Shown: positions 7,845 through 17,797 of the stretch, piece after piece
Layout of the letters: every line of letters starts with the position of its first letter
Position numbering within the stretch: the stretch's first letter is position 1
Assembly (NCBI RefSeq): GCF_045689735.1
Contig: NZ_CP142685.1
Location: 806,001 to 870,000 of the forward strand
Length of the DNA stretch: 64,000 nt
Direction: 5' to 3'
DNA from: Halothiobacillus sp045689735
GTDB lineage: Bacteria > Pseudomonadota > Gammaproteobacteria > Halothiobacillales > Halothiobacillaceae
The notes under the pieces: model-generated
What the model was told of the DNA's origin: nothing
The model's database searches: none
The model's input: the letters and a program-made list of their open reading frames with translations, nothing else
Program-made: the position numbers and the translations under genes

Positions 7845-8219
7845 ATGCGGCTTTATTTGATGATTGCCTTGGCGGGTTCGGTGGGGGCGATGGCGCGGTT
7901 CTGGATGATTAACGCCGTGCATACCTGGTTCAGCCGCGATTTTCCCTACGGCACCTTCGCGGTGAATGTGCTCGGTTCGGCGTTGATGGGGTTCCTTGGC
8001 GTGTGGTTGACACTGAAACTGCAATGGGCACCGGAGTACCGCGTTGCCGTGCTCACCGGGTTTTTGGGCGCGTTCACGACGATGTCCACCTTTTCGATCG
8101 ATTCGCTCAACCTGATCGAACGGAACGAGTGGGTGCTGGCGGGGCTGTATATCGTGGGCACCGTGGTGCTGTGTCTCGTGGCCGCGCGCGGTGGCATGTT
8201 GCTGGCCGAACGGATCTGA
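7845..8219 (+). CDS. crcB: CrcB/Fluc fluoride ion channel
   Basis: This 124-aa protein has four hydrophobic segments and the family motifs GSVGAMARF near the N-terminus, GTFAVNVLGS in the middle and GFLGAFTTMSTFS near residue 75. It forms a dimeric channel that exports fluoride across the inner membrane. GGGAG at 7831-7835 precedes the ATG. I looked for the conserved parts of a fluoride riboswitch upstream and did not see them. It ends 7 bp before queG, so the two are probably cotranscribed. Confidence 0.95.
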   Translation: MRLYLMIALAGSVGAMARFWMINAVHTWFSRDFPYGTFAVNVLGSALMGFLGVWLTLKLQWAPEYRVAVLTGFLGAFTTMSTFSIDSLNLIERNEWVLAGLYIVGTVVLCLVAARGGMLLAERI

Positions 8220-8226
8220 CGGCCGA

Positions 8227-9336
8227 ATGTCATCGGCGGCGCCGCGCGCGTTCGATCACGCATTTGTCGCCACGCTGCGGCAATGGGCGGAAGAGCTGGG
8301 ATTTGATGCCTTGGCGGTGACCGATACGGATCTTTCCGCCTATGAGGCCGGTTTCCTCGCCTGGTTGGCGCAGGGGTTTCATGGCTCGATGCAGTACATG
8401 GCCGAACATGGACTCAAGCGGTTCCGTCCGGCAGAACTGGTGCCCGGCACGCGCCGGGTGATTACCGTACGGAAGAATTACTTGCCCGTCGATGTCGCCG
8501 GCCCCGCGCAGGTGCTGGGGAATCCGGCGCTCGGGTATGTTTCGCGCTATGCCCTCGGCCGGGATTATCACAAGGTGCTGCGCGGGCAATTGCAAAAACT
8601 GGCCGATCGGATCACGGCAGCGGTCGGGCCGTTTGGCTACCGGGTATTCGTTGATTCGGCGCCGGTATATGAAACCGGGCTGGCAGAAAAATCCGGTTTG
8701 GGCTGGAAAGGCAAACACTCGTTGGTGCTCAATCGGCAGGCGGGTTCCTGGTTTTTTCTGGGGGAGTTGTTCGTCGATTTCGACTTGCCCATCGATCAGC
8801 CGGTCACCGCGCATTGCGGTTCCTGTACCGCCTGTATCACTGTATGCCCGACGCAGGCGATCGTGGCGGAGGGCGTGGTCGATGCGCGCCGCTGCATTTC
8901 CTATCTGACGATCGAAACCGACGAGGACATTCCCGAAGCGCTGCGTTCGGCACTCGGCAACCGGATTTACGGCTGCGATGACTGCCAACTGGTTTGCCCG
9001 TGGAATCGGTTTGCCAAAACCGTGACCGATGCCGATTTCCGCGCGCGCCATGGGCTGGATGCGCCAAGCCTGATCGCCTTGTTCGCCTGGGATGAGGCGG
9101 AGTTTCTTCGGCGCACCGAAGGCATGGCGATCCGCCGGATCGGCTGGTATCGCTGGCTGCGCAATGTCGCTGTGGCGCTCGGGAATTGGCTTGCGGTCGC
9201 CTCGACGGACGAGGCCGATCCGATCCGGCAGGCGCTCGAGGCGCGGCGGGGGCGGGTCAGTCCGGCGCTCGACCGGCATATCGATTGGGCGCTGGCGCAG
9301 GGCGCAGCCCCTCCCCAAGCCGGGAGCGGGGCGTAA
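8227..9336 (+). CDS. queG: QueG, epoxyqueuosine reductase
   Basis: QueG performs the last step of queuosine synthesis, reducing epoxyqueuosine to queuosine in tRNA with cobalamin and iron-sulfur clusters. The 369-aa product has the two [4Fe-4S] motifs of the family, HCGSCTACITVCPTQAI and YGCDDCQLVCPWN, after the N-terminal cobalamin-binding domain. I chose the ATG at 8227, 7 bp after crcB; an upstream in-frame ATG at 8191 lies inside crcB. It converges on the HDOD gene with a 12-bp gap. Confidence 0.95.
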   Translation: MSSAAPRAFDHAFVATLRQWAEELGFDALAVTDTDLSAYEAGFLAWLAQGFHGSMQYMAEHGLKRFRPAELVPGTRRVITVRKNYLPVDVAGPAQVLGNPALGYVSRYALGRDYHKVLRGQLQKLADRITAAVGPFGYRVFVDSAPVYETGLAEKSGLGWKGKHSLVLNRQAGSWFFLGELFVDFDLPIDQPVTAHCGSCTACITVCPTQAIVAEGVVDARRCISYLTIETDEDIPEALRSALGNRIYGCDDCQLVCPWNRFAKTVTDADFRARHGLDAPSLIALFAWDEAEFLRRTEGMAIRRIGWYRWLRNVAVALGNWLAVASTDEADPIRQALEARRGRVSPALDRHIDWALAQGAAPPQAGSGA

Positions 9337-9348
9337 ATCCCTGCGTTC

Positions 9349-10737
9349 TCAGTCCGGCCAGTAGGTCTGAAAGGCCATAAACACGCTGCGCAGGGTGTCG
9401 ATGGTCGCCGGCTGGTCGATATCCACCACCAGCAGGGCGAAGGGTTGCGTCTGGCGGTGCAGGGTGAGAATCAGGCAGTCGCGGGCGATGACCCTTTGAC
9501 CATCGGCATCGAGCAGGCGGTTCAGGGTACTGCGGTTATCCGCCTGTACCGCCAGGGCCTTGTTCCCGTGCAGCAGCCGTTCGAGCAATGGGTTTTGGGT
9601 CAGGTCGAGGCTGGCGGCCAAGGGTTCCTCGGCTCGTCGTCGGTTAAGGCTCAAGGCCAGTTGATTCGGGGCGACCGCCCGGCTGAACAGCAGCAGTTCG
9701 GTGCAGTTGAGTTCTTCGATCAGCGTCGTGAGCAGGGCTTTGAGCAGATTGCCTGCCTGCCCGCGTACCTTGGCGCAGCGCGCGGACAGCGCGAGCCGGG
9801 CGGCTTCCAGCGGGCGCGGGGGAATGCCATACCCCGCGGGATAGGGCCAATAGCTGCCGGGGGCGGTATCGATCAACAGCCCGGCAGGACTGTAAAACCC
9901 CATGTCGGCGAATTCGCGGGCGGTCTGCACGGCGACCTGATGAATCAGACTGTCGGTTGCGGGGCAGTCGCGTTTGAGCAGGGCGGAAATTTCCTGCTGC
10001 GTGGCGAGAATTTCCGCGTGATACCAGCCCGTTTCCGCAAAAAACGCCAGGCGCCGCGCCAGCAGGACGATGGTTTGATGCTGCCGCGCCAGAATGGGGG
10101 TCGCGGCCTCGTCAGCGAACAATTGCGCGGGCAGATAATAATGCGCATTGACCGCCTGTTCGAAGGATTTGAGGTCGATCCCCTGCGCGTGCAGGGCGGC
10201 GGAAATGGCGTGGCCGAGCGTGGGTTGGCTGCGATCCTGCACGGCGATCAGTGCCGAGCGAATCAGGTCGGGCGCATCGCGCCACAGGGCAAGCTCAAGA
10301 AAATTGTGCAGCAGGGTCGCGACCACCACGACTTCATAGCTCGTATCGCGCAGTTCCACCAGCCAGCTTTCCGCGTGGCGCGCGGCATGCAGGCTGCGGG
10401 CGACGGCGGTCAGGTAACCGGCCCGTTGTGCCGGATCGACGAGGGTTTCTTCCAGGGTCGGCAGACTCGGCAGATACTGGCGAATCCAACCGGCGCCGAG
10501 TAAGGACAGCGCATGGTCGAGGGTGTGCGGAGCATCGCGCTGTTTGGCGCGTTGCGCGCGTGCCGCAGCGCCCATCACAAAACCGGCGGCGGCGGGATCG
10601 CGTCGCAGCCAGCCGCTCAGCTCGCCGAAATCGAGCTCATCGCGGCGGATCAGCTCGACCAGTCGCTGATGCACTTCGTTGCGCACCGGGAGTGGGTGCG
10701 CCTTGAGGTGTTCGATCCAGTCGGCGGGCAGGCTCAT
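9349..10737 (-). CDS. HDOD-domain protein
   Basis: The 462-aa product starts with a region typical of HDOD domains: PLPVRNEVHQRLVELIRRDE, then LDHALSLLGAGWIRQYL and the HNFLELALW helix. HDOD domains resemble HD phosphohydrolases but usually lack catalysis and act in signalling. The C-terminal third has the alternating pattern of a sensory GAF-like domain (CLILTLHRQTQPFALLVVDI), which is a weak guess. It lies directly downstream of purB on the same strand and may be cotranscribed. Confidence 0.75.
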   Translation of the reverse strand: MSLPADWIEHLKAHPLPVRNEVHQRLVELIRRDELDFGELSGWLRRDPAAAGFVMGAAARAQRAKQRDAPHTLDHALSLLGAGWIRQYLPSLPTLEETLVDPAQRAGYLTAVARSLHAARHAESWLVELRDTSYEVVVVATLLHNFLELALWRDAPDLIRSALIAVQDRSQPTLGHAISAALHAQGIDLKSFEQAVNAHYYLPAQLFADEAATPILARQHQTIVLLARRLAFFAETGWYHAEILATQQEISALLKRDCPATDSLIHQVAVQTAREFADMGFYSPAGLLIDTAPGSYWPYPAGYGIPPRPLEAARLALSARCAKVRGQAGNLLKALLTTLIEELNCTELLLFSRAVAPNQLALSLNRRRAEEPLAASLDLTQNPLLERLLHGNKALAVQADNRSTLNRLLDADGQRVIARDCLILTLHRQTQPFALLVVDIDQPATIDTLRSVFMAFQTYWPD

Positions 10738-10753
10738 GATGGGCGGCCAGGGT

Positions 10754-12133
10754 TCAGATGCGGTGCGCCATCAGCGCGGCATTGCCGGTGTAATCGGCGG
10801 GGGTCATGGCCTTGAGTCGTTCGCGTTCGGCTTCGGGCAAGGCGGTCAAGCCGTCGATGAACTGCCGCATCGCTGTGGCATCGACGGTTTGCCCCCGAGT
10901 CAGCGCCTTGAGCTGTTCATACGGATTGGCCATGCCATAGCGCCGCATCACGGTTTGAATGGCTTCGCCGAGGATGACCCAGTGTTGATCGAGCTCGGCG
11001 CGTAGCCGGATCTCGTCCACTTCGAGCTTGCCGAGTCCTTTGAGCAGCGAGCGGTACGCAATCAGCCCATGCGCCAGCCCAACGCCCAGGGTGCGCAGCA
11101 CGGTGGAATCGGTCAGGTCGCGTTGCCAGCGGCTGATCGGCAGTTTTTGCGCGAGGTGGGTCATCAGCGCATTGGCGATGCCGAGGTTGCCTTCGGCATT
11201 TTCGAAATCAATCGGATTGACCTTATGCGGCATGGTCGAGGAGCCGATCTCCCCGGCGACGAGTTTTTGCCGGTAATGCCCCAGGGCAATCTGCCCCCAG
11301 ATGTCCCGCGCGAAATCGATCAGGATGGTGTTGAAGCGGGCGAGGGCGTCGAACAGCTCGGCGATGTAGTCATGCGGTTCGATCTGGGTGGTGTAGGGGT
11401 TGTACGCCAGGCCGAGGGTATGCACGAAGTTTTCCGCGAATGCCGGCCAGTCGAGCGCCGGGTAAGCCGCCAGATGGGCGTTGAAGTTGCCGACTGCCCC
11501 GTTGATTTTGCCGAGAATCTCGACTGATTCGACCGCCTGCTTTTGCCGCGTCAACCGGGCGAGGACATTGGCGATTTCCTTGCCGATGGTGCTGGGAGAA
11601 GCCGGTTGGCCGTGCGTGCGCGAGAGCAGGGGAACATGCGCCCAGGCGTGCGCCTTGGCTTGCAGATCCTGCAGGATCTCATCCAGGACAGGCAGCAGCA
11701 CCGTGGCGCGGGCATCGCGCAACATCAGGCCATAGGCGAGGTTGTTGATGTCTTCCGAGGTGCAGGCAAAGTGGAAAAATTCGGACAGCGCCGCCAGTTC
11801 GGCGAAGTCGGCCACCTGTTCCTTGAGGAAATATTCCACCGCCTTGACATCGTGATTGGTGGTGCGTTCGATCGCTTTGACCCGCTCAGCCTGCGCGGGG
11901 CCGAATTCGCTGCCAATCTCGTCCAGAAAGGTCAGGGCGGCGGCGGAGAGTGGCGGCACCTCACTGATGCCCGGATGGGCGCTCAAGGCCTTGAACCATT
12001 CGATTTCGACCCGCACCCGGTATTTGATCAGGGCAAATTCGCTGAAAAATTCACGCAGGGGCGCGGTTTGGCGGGCATAGCGGCCATCGATGGAGCCGAT
12101 GGCGGTGAGTTCGGAAAAGGGCAGTGTGCTCAT
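10754..12133 (-). CDS. purB: Adenylosuccinate lyase
   Basis: PurB cleaves SAICAR and adenylosuccinate in purine synthesis, releasing fumarate. The 459-aa product carries the fumarase/aspartase superfamily signature SSTMPHKVNPIDFENAEGN and the catalytic regions around SRTHGQPASP and TSEDINN. The length fits the E. coli-type enzyme. I chose the ATG at 12133 (MSTLPFSELTAIG), which has an AGGA about 7 nt upstream, over the ATG at 12166. It follows rdgC by 43 bp on the same strand. Confidence 0.96.
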   Translation of the reverse strand: MSTLPFSELTAIGSIDGRYARQTAPLREFFSEFALIKYRVRVEIEWFKALSAHPGISEVPPLSAAALTFLDEIGSEFGPAQAERVKAIERTTNHDVKAVEYFLKEQVADFAELAALSEFFHFACTSEDINNLAYGLMLRDARATVLLPVLDEILQDLQAKAHAWAHVPLLSRTHGQPASPSTIGKEIANVLARLTRQKQAVESVEILGKINGAVGNFNAHLAAYPALDWPAFAENFVHTLGLAYNPYTTQIEPHDYIAELFDALARFNTILIDFARDIWGQIALGHYRQKLVAGEIGSSTMPHKVNPIDFENAEGNLGIANALMTHLAQKLPISRWQRDLTDSTVLRTLGVGLAHGLIAYRSLLKGLGKLEVDEIRLRAELDQHWVILGEAIQTVMRRYGMANPYEQLKALTRGQTVDATAMRQFIDGLTALPEAERERLKAMTPADYTGNAALMAHRI

Positions 12134-12176
12134 GGAGATTCCTGTACTTGCGGAGTATGGGGTCATGCCGTCGGGA

Positions 12177-13061
12177 TCACGCCGCCGGAGTTGGGGACAA
12201 CACGCGGGTTAAATCGGCAATCAGTCGGCGGAAGGCCGCGACCATCAGCCGCTGATCGGCATCCAAGCGGGCGTTGTCCTCGTCGGCTGGTTCGTCGTGC
12301 TCTTCGGCATAGTGTTCGGTGGGTTTGATTTTGGTCAGGGAACCATCGGCGCGCAAGGTGAACCGCAGTTGCTCGTTCCAGATCAGTTCGAGCTGATCGA
12401 CCTTCATGCCTTCGTGTAGATGGGCAATCACATGCGGGTCCGGCAGGGCGAGTTTGGCGACGGTGATGGTGCCGCCATCGCGCGGATCGACCAGCCGGGC
12501 GCCTTCGCCAATCGCAAAACCGGCGGGCGGTGCGCCGAGTAGCCAGCGCGCCAGATGGCCGGAGGTATCAGCCGCCGCGAACCAGGGCGACATGCGCCAT
12601 TGGCCGAGTTGTTCGCGCAGGCTACTGCTCAAGCGTTCGATTTTGTTGGCGGTGATGGTGTCGAACCAGACCTGCTGATGGACGGGGTCGATCAGCGTCT
12701 GGGCTTGGCTCTGGCGGGGAAATGCCTGAGGTAGCAGTTCGAGCAGCACGGCATCCTTCATGGCCGCCCGTTCAGCGCGGGTCGGCTCGCCGAGTGTGCC
12801 CGCGCGTTCGCGCAGACGCGCCTCGACCGTTTCGCTGATGGCACGCGCGGGCACGCTGCGCTCCTCGCGTTGCTGTACCAGGCGAAGGGCCTGATCGGTT
12901 TCATGCACGAACAGCGAGCCAATCGCGGGCAGCCAGCCGGCCGATTCGATTTGCTGCGGTCGGGTGGGGGCGAAGGGATGCCCGGCCAGCGTGGTTTCGA
13001 GCGCGGCCGGATCAAGTAATTCGGATTCGAGACGATATACGGACAGTTGGCGAAAAAACAT
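12177..13061 (-). CDS. rdgC: RdgC, recombination-associated DNA-binding protein
   Basis: RdgC is a ring-shaped DNA-binding protein that restrains RecA filaments. The 294-aa product starts MFFRQLSVYRL, the usual N-terminus, and contains the conserved DPVHQQVWFDTITANKIERL region. The ATG at 13061 has AGGAG upstream; the longer frame starting at 13085 adds residues not typical of the family. Its range is mainly gamma- and betaproteobacterial, which supports the taxonomic reading of the window. Confidence 0.93.
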   Translation of the reverse strand: MFFRQLSVYRLESELLDPAALETTLAGHPFAPTRPQQIESAGWLPAIGSLFVHETDQALRLVQQREERSVPARAISETVEARLRERAGTLGEPTRAERAAMKDAVLLELLPQAFPRQSQAQTLIDPVHQQVWFDTITANKIERLSSSLREQLGQWRMSPWFAAADTSGHLARWLLGAPPAGFAIGEGARLVDPRDGGTITVAKLALPDPHVIAHLHEGMKVDQLELIWNEQLRFTLRADGSLTKIKPTEHYAEEHDEPADEDNARLDADQRLMVAAFRRLIADLTRVLSPTPAA

Positions 13062-13165
13062 GGGGGCTCCTCTTGATGGCTGCATTATGCCGCAAGCGCA
13101 CGCACGCCACGCAGTGGCGCGGTTATACTGCCAGAACCCCCAAGCCTTGATGGAAGCGATTTGTT

Positions 13166-15790
13166 ATGAGTTCTGCACGCGCCGCCCCGGTAGAGATTCA
13201 TCTGGCTGATTACCGGGCACCCGATTTTTATATTGACCGCGTTGATCTCGTGTTCGATCTCGTGCCGCAGGAAACCCGCGTGCGTTCAACGCTTCAGGTA
13301 CGGCGCCAGGGCGCCCATGACCGGCCGCTGGTGCTCGATGGGGAAGGGTTGACGCTGCTGAGTGTGGCTGTCGATGGTCGCCCGCTGGCGGCGGAGGAGT
13401 TCGTGCGGGATGAGGTTTCCTTGCGTCTGCCCATCCCGGGCGATACGGCCGTGGTGCAGATCGAAAATACGCTCAATCCGGCGGCCAATACCGCGCTCGA
13501 AGGGCTGTATGTCTCCTCTGGCAACTTCTGCACGCAGTGCGAACCGGAAGGCTTCCGGCGCATCACCTATTTCATCGATCGCCCCGATGTGCTGGCGCGC
13601 TACACGGTGACCCTGATCGCCGACGCCGAGCCCTATCCGGTGCTGCTTGCCAATGGCAATCCCGTGAGTGCGGAGGCGCTGCCGGGCGGTCGGCACATGG
13701 CGCGCTGGGTCGATCCGCATCCGAAACCCTCGTACCTGTTCGCGCTGGTCGCGGGCAAACTGCATGCCGTGCGCGATGAATTCGTCACGCAGAGCGGCAA
13801 GCGGGTGGATCTGGCGATTTATGTCGAGGCGCACAATCTCGATCGCTGCGCGCATGCGATGGATTCACTCAAGCGGGCGATGCGCTGGGATGAGGAAGTC
13901 TATGGCCGCGAATACGATCTGGATGTGTTCAATATAGTGGCGGTCGATGATTTCAACATGGGCGCGATGGAGAACAAGGGGTTGAACATCTTCAATTCCC
14001 GCTACATCCTCGCCCGACCGGATACCGCAACGGATGCCGATTACGCCGGGATCGAATCGGTGGTGGCGCACGAGTATTTCCATAACTGGTCCGGTAATCG
14101 GGTGACCTGCCGTGACTGGTTCCAACTGTCGCTAAAAGAAGGGTTTACCGTGTTCCGCGATCAGGAATTCTCGGCGGACATGGGCTCGCGCGCGGTCAAG
14201 CGGATTGCCGATGTCAATGTCCTGCGCCAGTTTCAGTTCGCGGAGGATGCTGGGCCGCAAAAGCATCCGGTTCAGCCGAAATCCTATCGGGAAATCAATA
14301 ACTTCTACACTTCCACCGTCTATAACAAAGGCGCGGAGGTGGTGCGGATGCAGCGAAACCTGCTCGGGGCGGAAAAATTCCGTGCGGGCACGGATCTGTA
14401 TTTTTCGCGCTTCGATGGCCAGGCGGTGACGATCGAAGATTTCTTTGGCTGCATGAGCGAAGTTTCCGGGCTGGATTTGCAGCCATTCCGTCGTTGGTAC
14501 GATGTCGCCGGTACGCCGGTGTTGACGGTCAGCGATGCGGTGGATGGCGGACGATACCAGCTCACCCTCCGTCAGTCGCTGCCGGGGCAAGCCGGAATCG
14601 AACCCTTCATGCTGCCGTTTACGGTGGCGCTGTTCGATGCCAACGGTCATCCGGTGCCGCTCGATGGTCAGGCCGAGCACACGCTGGTGTTGCGTGAACT
14701 CGAACAGACGGTCTCCTGGGCGATTCCGGACGCGAAACGCCCGTTGGTGCCTTCACTCAACCGGGGATTTACCGCGCCGGTGCAGGTCGATTATCCCTAC
14801 ACCCCGGAACAACTCGCCGTGCTGAGCCGGGCGGATACGGATGACTTCAACCGCTGGGATGCTTTTTTGCGGCTGATGCAGCATGTGTTGCTGGCGCGGA
14901 TTCGCGCCGCCGCCGAACAGGGAAAACCCGGCACCGATACGCTACCCGAGGATTTATCGACCGCCTTCGGCGCTTTGCTGCATCACGCCAACGACGATCC
15001 GATGTTCGTCGCCGAATGCATTACGCTGCCGACGGAAAGTTATCTCGCCGATCAATTCAGTCACGATACGCCGGTGGTGTGGATTCACCAGGAGCGTCGG
15101 CGGCTGCGGGCGGAGTTGGCGGCTGCCTGGGCATCCACCCTGCACCTGTTGTACCGCAATCACGAACCGCAAGGAGCCTACCATTTCGATGGCCGCTCGG
15201 CGGGGCAGCGGGCGTTGCGGCGGCAAGTGTTGAGTTATCTCTGTGCGCTCGACGAACCCGCCTGGTGGCAACTGGCGGCGCAGCAGTTTGCGACGGCAAA
15301 CAACATGACCGAATCGTTCAATGCCTTGCTGGCCTTGAGCGTGACCGGTGGCAGCTTGTTCGAAGAAAAAATGCAGGCGTTTGAAGCGCGCTGGCGGCAA
15401 GACCCTCTGGTGATGGACAAGTGGTTCGCCTTGCAGGCACAACGCACGGATGGTTCCGCCCTGGCGCGGGTGCAATCCCTGATGGCACATCCAGCGTTTT
15501 CCTTCAAAAATCCGAATCGGGTGCGCGCCTTGCTCGGCAGCTTTTCGCGGGGTAATTTGTTGCACTTCCATGCAGCGGATGGCGAGAGTTATCGCTGGTT
15601 TGCCGACCGCATCATCGAGCTGGATGCGATGAATCCGCAGATTGCCGCGCGCATGGCCTCGGTGTTCAATACCTGGCGGCGGTTCGATGGCGGACGCGCG
15701 GCAGCGATGCGCGCGGTGCTGGAAAAGCTGCATGATCGCCCCGACTGTTCACCGGATCTGGCGGAAATTACGGGCAAGGCATTGGGCTAA
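13166..15790 (+). CDS. pepN: Aminopeptidase N (M1 family)
   Basis: This 874-aa cytosolic zinc aminopeptidase removes N-terminal residues from peptides. The exopeptidase motif GAMENKG lies upstream of the zinc site HEYFHNW (His302, His306), and the third ligand is in the KEGFTVFRDQ helix about 20 residues later. The length matches E. coli PepN. It is divergent from rdgC across about 100 bp and is followed after 48 bp by motA. Confidence 0.97.
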   Translation: MSSARAAPVEIHLADYRAPDFYIDRVDLVFDLVPQETRVRSTLQVRRQGAHDRPLVLDGEGLTLLSVAVDGRPLAAEEFVRDEVSLRLPIPGDTAVVQIENTLNPAANTALEGLYVSSGNFCTQCEPEGFRRITYFIDRPDVLARYTVTLIADAEPYPVLLANGNPVSAEALPGGRHMARWVDPHPKPSYLFALVAGKLHAVRDEFVTQSGKRVDLAIYVEAHNLDRCAHAMDSLKRAMRWDEEVYGREYDLDVFNIVAVDDFNMGAMENKGLNIFNSRYILARPDTATDADYAGIESVVAHEYFHNWSGNRVTCRDWFQLSLKEGFTVFRDQEFSADMGSRAVKRIADVNVLRQFQFAEDAGPQKHPVQPKSYREINNFYTSTVYNKGAEVVRMQRNLLGAEKFRAGTDLYFSRFDGQAVTIEDFFGCMSEVSGLDLQPFRRWYDVAGTPVLTVSDAVDGGRYQLTLRQSLPGQAGIEPFMLPFTVALFDANGHPVPLDGQAEHTLVLRELEQTVSWAIPDAKRPLVPSLNRGFTAPVQVDYPYTPEQLAVLSRADTDDFNRWDAFLRLMQHVLLARIRAAAEQGKPGTDTLPEDLSTAFGALLHHANDDPMFVAECITLPTESYLADQFSHDTPVVWIHQERRRLRAELAAAWASTLHLLYRNHEPQGAYHFDGRSAGQRALRRQVLSYLCALDEPAWWQLAAQQFATANNMTESFNALLALSVTGGSLFEEKMQAFEARWRQDPLVMDKWFALQAQRTDGSALARVQSLMAHPAFSFKNPNRVRALLGSFSRGNLLHFHAADGESYRWFADRIIELDAMNPQIAARMASVFNTWRRFDGGRAAAMRAVLEKLHDRPDCSPDLAEITGKALG

Positions 15791-15838
15791 GATGGTGGTG
15801 TTCCGTTTTTTTCCTGACTTCGTAAGGAATCAGCGCGT

Positions 15839-16690
15839 ATGAATGTGATTATCGGCTGGGTGTTGCTGTTTGGCGCGGTGCTCGGTGGGTTTGCGGTGGC
15901 CGGCGGGCATTTGATCGTGCTGGTGCAGCCGGTGGAATACCTCATTATTTTGGGCGCGGCGATTGCGGCCTTCGTGGCCGGCAATTCCGGCAAAACCATG
16001 AAGGCGACGCTGGGCGGGTTCAAAACGGCATTCAAGGGTTCGAAATACAACAAGGCGCTGTATATGGAAACGCTGGCCTTGCTGTTTCATATCTTCACCC
16101 GCGCCCGCAAGGAAGGTTTGATGGCGATTGAAGAGGACATCGAAGACCCGCACGCCAGCGCCCTGTTCAAGGAAGCGCCCAAGGTGCTGGCCGATCACCA
16201 TGCGGTGGATTTCATTACCGATTATCTGCGGTTGATGGTGTCGAGCACGCTGGATGTCCATCAGATCGACAATCTCATGGATATCGACATCGAAACGCAT
16301 CATCAGGAGGCTTCGCTGCCGGCGACCAATATCGGCAAGATCGCCGATGGCCTGCCGGCATTCGGGATCGTGGCGGCGGTACTCGGGGTGGTACACACCA
16401 TGGAATCGGTTGCCGAACCGCCCGCCGTGCTCGGTGGGTTGATCGCCGCCGCGCTGGTCGGTACCTTCCTCGGTATTCTGGTTTCCTATGGTTTGGTGGC
16501 GCCGGTATCGGCCAACATCGAACACAAGGTCAATGATTCCACCAAGTATTATCAAAGCATCAAGGCTGCGATGATTGCGTTCATGAACGGCTATCCGCCG
16601 CAGGTGGCAGCGGAGTTCGGCCGTAAGGTACTGTTTTCGGCGGATCGGCCAAGCTTCCAGGAACTGGAAGAATTCTTGAAGAAGAAATAA
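15839..16690 (+). CDS. motA: MotA, flagellar motor stator protein
   Basis: MotA forms the proton-conducting stator ring with MotB. The 283-aa product has two N-terminal membrane segments, a large cytoplasmic loop (about 60-165) with basic residues near FTRARKEG, and two C-terminal segments around IGKIADGLPAFGIVAAVLGVV and LIAAALVGTFLGILVSYGLV. AAGGAA precedes the ATG. I saw no sigma-28 promoter in the short gap after pepN. Confidence 0.96.
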   Translation: MNVIIGWVLLFGAVLGGFAVAGGHLIVLVQPVEYLIILGAAIAAFVAGNSGKTMKATLGGFKTAFKGSKYNKALYMETLALLFHIFTRARKEGLMAIEEDIEDPHASALFKEAPKVLADHHAVDFITDYLRLMVSSTLDVHQIDNLMDIDIETHHQEASLPATNIGKIADGLPAFGIVAAVLGVVHTMESVAEPPAVLGGLIAAALVGTFLGILVSYGLVAPVSANIEHKVNDSTKYYQSIKAAMIAFMNGYPPQVAAEFGRKVLFSADRPSFQELEEFLKKK

Positions 16691-16711
16691 CCCCAGGCAG
16701 CACGACGCATC

Positions 16712-17785
16712 ATGGCGGAACAAGCGGATCAGGCGAAGCCGATTATCATCAAGAAGGTCAATAAAGGGCACGGCGGCCATCACGGCGGTGCCTGGAAGAT
16801 CGCCTATGCCGATTTCGTGACCGCGATGATGGCGTTCTTCCTGCTGATGTGGCTGTTGGGCTCGGTGGGTGAAGTCAAACTGAAAGGGATCGCCAATTAC
16901 TTCAGTAACCCGGTCAAGGTGACGCTGGAAGGCGGACCGAGCGCGGGGATGTCGGTCAGTTTGATCAATGGCGGCGGGGATGACCTAACCAAACAGGACG
17001 GACAGGTGAAAAACGGCAGTGAGCCGCCGGTGAAGATCGAGATCGATCAGAAAAAAATGACCGAGGCGGAAGCCCGCAAGAAAGTCGAGGAAGAAGACAA
17101 AAAACGCATCGAAAACCTGAAGCAGGAGCTGGAATCGCTGATCAATGTCGATCCGCAGCTCAAGGCGTACAAGGATCAAATCAAGCTGGATATGACCCGG
17201 GATGGCCTGCGTATCCAGATTCTCGATCAGGCCAACCGGCCAATGTTCAAGGTCAGCTCAACCAAGCTGGAGCCTTACGCGGCGGAGATTCTGAAAAAGC
17301 TGGCACCGGTCATCAACAAACTGCCCAACCGCCTGAGTATTGTCGGCCATACCGATTCCATACCCTTCCCCGGCCAGGATCGCACCAACTGGGAATTGTC
17401 CGCAGATCGGGCGAACGCGGCACGGCGGGAGTTGGTCACGGATGGTTATGACGAGAAAAAACTGCTGCGTGTGATCGGCATGGCGGATGCGTTACCGCTG
17501 ATTCCCGAGGATCCGGCGGATCCGCGCAACCGCCGGATCTCGATCATCGTGATGAACGACAGCGCGGCCGAACGGGTATTACATCCGCAGGATTTCGATC
17601 CGGCAAAAACGGGCGAATCCGGCGCGCCGGGTGCTTCGGCGCCTGCGGTGCCGCCTGCTTCCTCTGTCTCAGGGCAAGCCACGCCCGCCACGACAAACAC
17701 AGGGGCGGCGCCCATCGCCACCATTAATGGGATTACGGGCGTGATTACCAACCCCGGTGATTTGCCACCGGCCGCCAAGCCTTAA
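16712..17785 (+). CDS. motB: MotB, flagellar motor stator protein
   Basis: MotB anchors the stator to peptidoglycan and carries the proton-accepting Asp. The 357-aa product has one membrane segment starting AYADFVTAMMAFFLLMWL, with the essential Asp at residue 34. An OmpA-like peptidoglycan-binding domain follows (SIVGHTDSIPF, LSADRANAARRELV). The last 60 residues are Ala/Pro/Thr-rich and probably disordered. It is 21 bp downstream of motA. Confidence 0.96.
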   Translation: MAEQADQAKPIIIKKVNKGHGGHHGGAWKIAYADFVTAMMAFFLLMWLLGSVGEVKLKGIANYFSNPVKVTLEGGPSAGMSVSLINGGGDDLTKQDGQVKNGSEPPVKIEIDQKKMTEAEARKKVEEEDKKRIENLKQELESLINVDPQLKAYKDQIKLDMTRDGLRIQILDQANRPMFKVSSTKLEPYAAEILKKLAPVINKLPNRLSIVGHTDSIPFPGQDRTNWELSADRANAARRELVTDGYDEKKLLRVIGMADALPLIPEDPADPRNRRISIIVMNDSAAERVLHPQDFDPAKTGESGAPGASAPAVPPASSVSGQATPATTNTGAAPIATINGITGVITNPGDLPPAAKP

Positions 17786-17797
17786 CGCGCCCCTCGC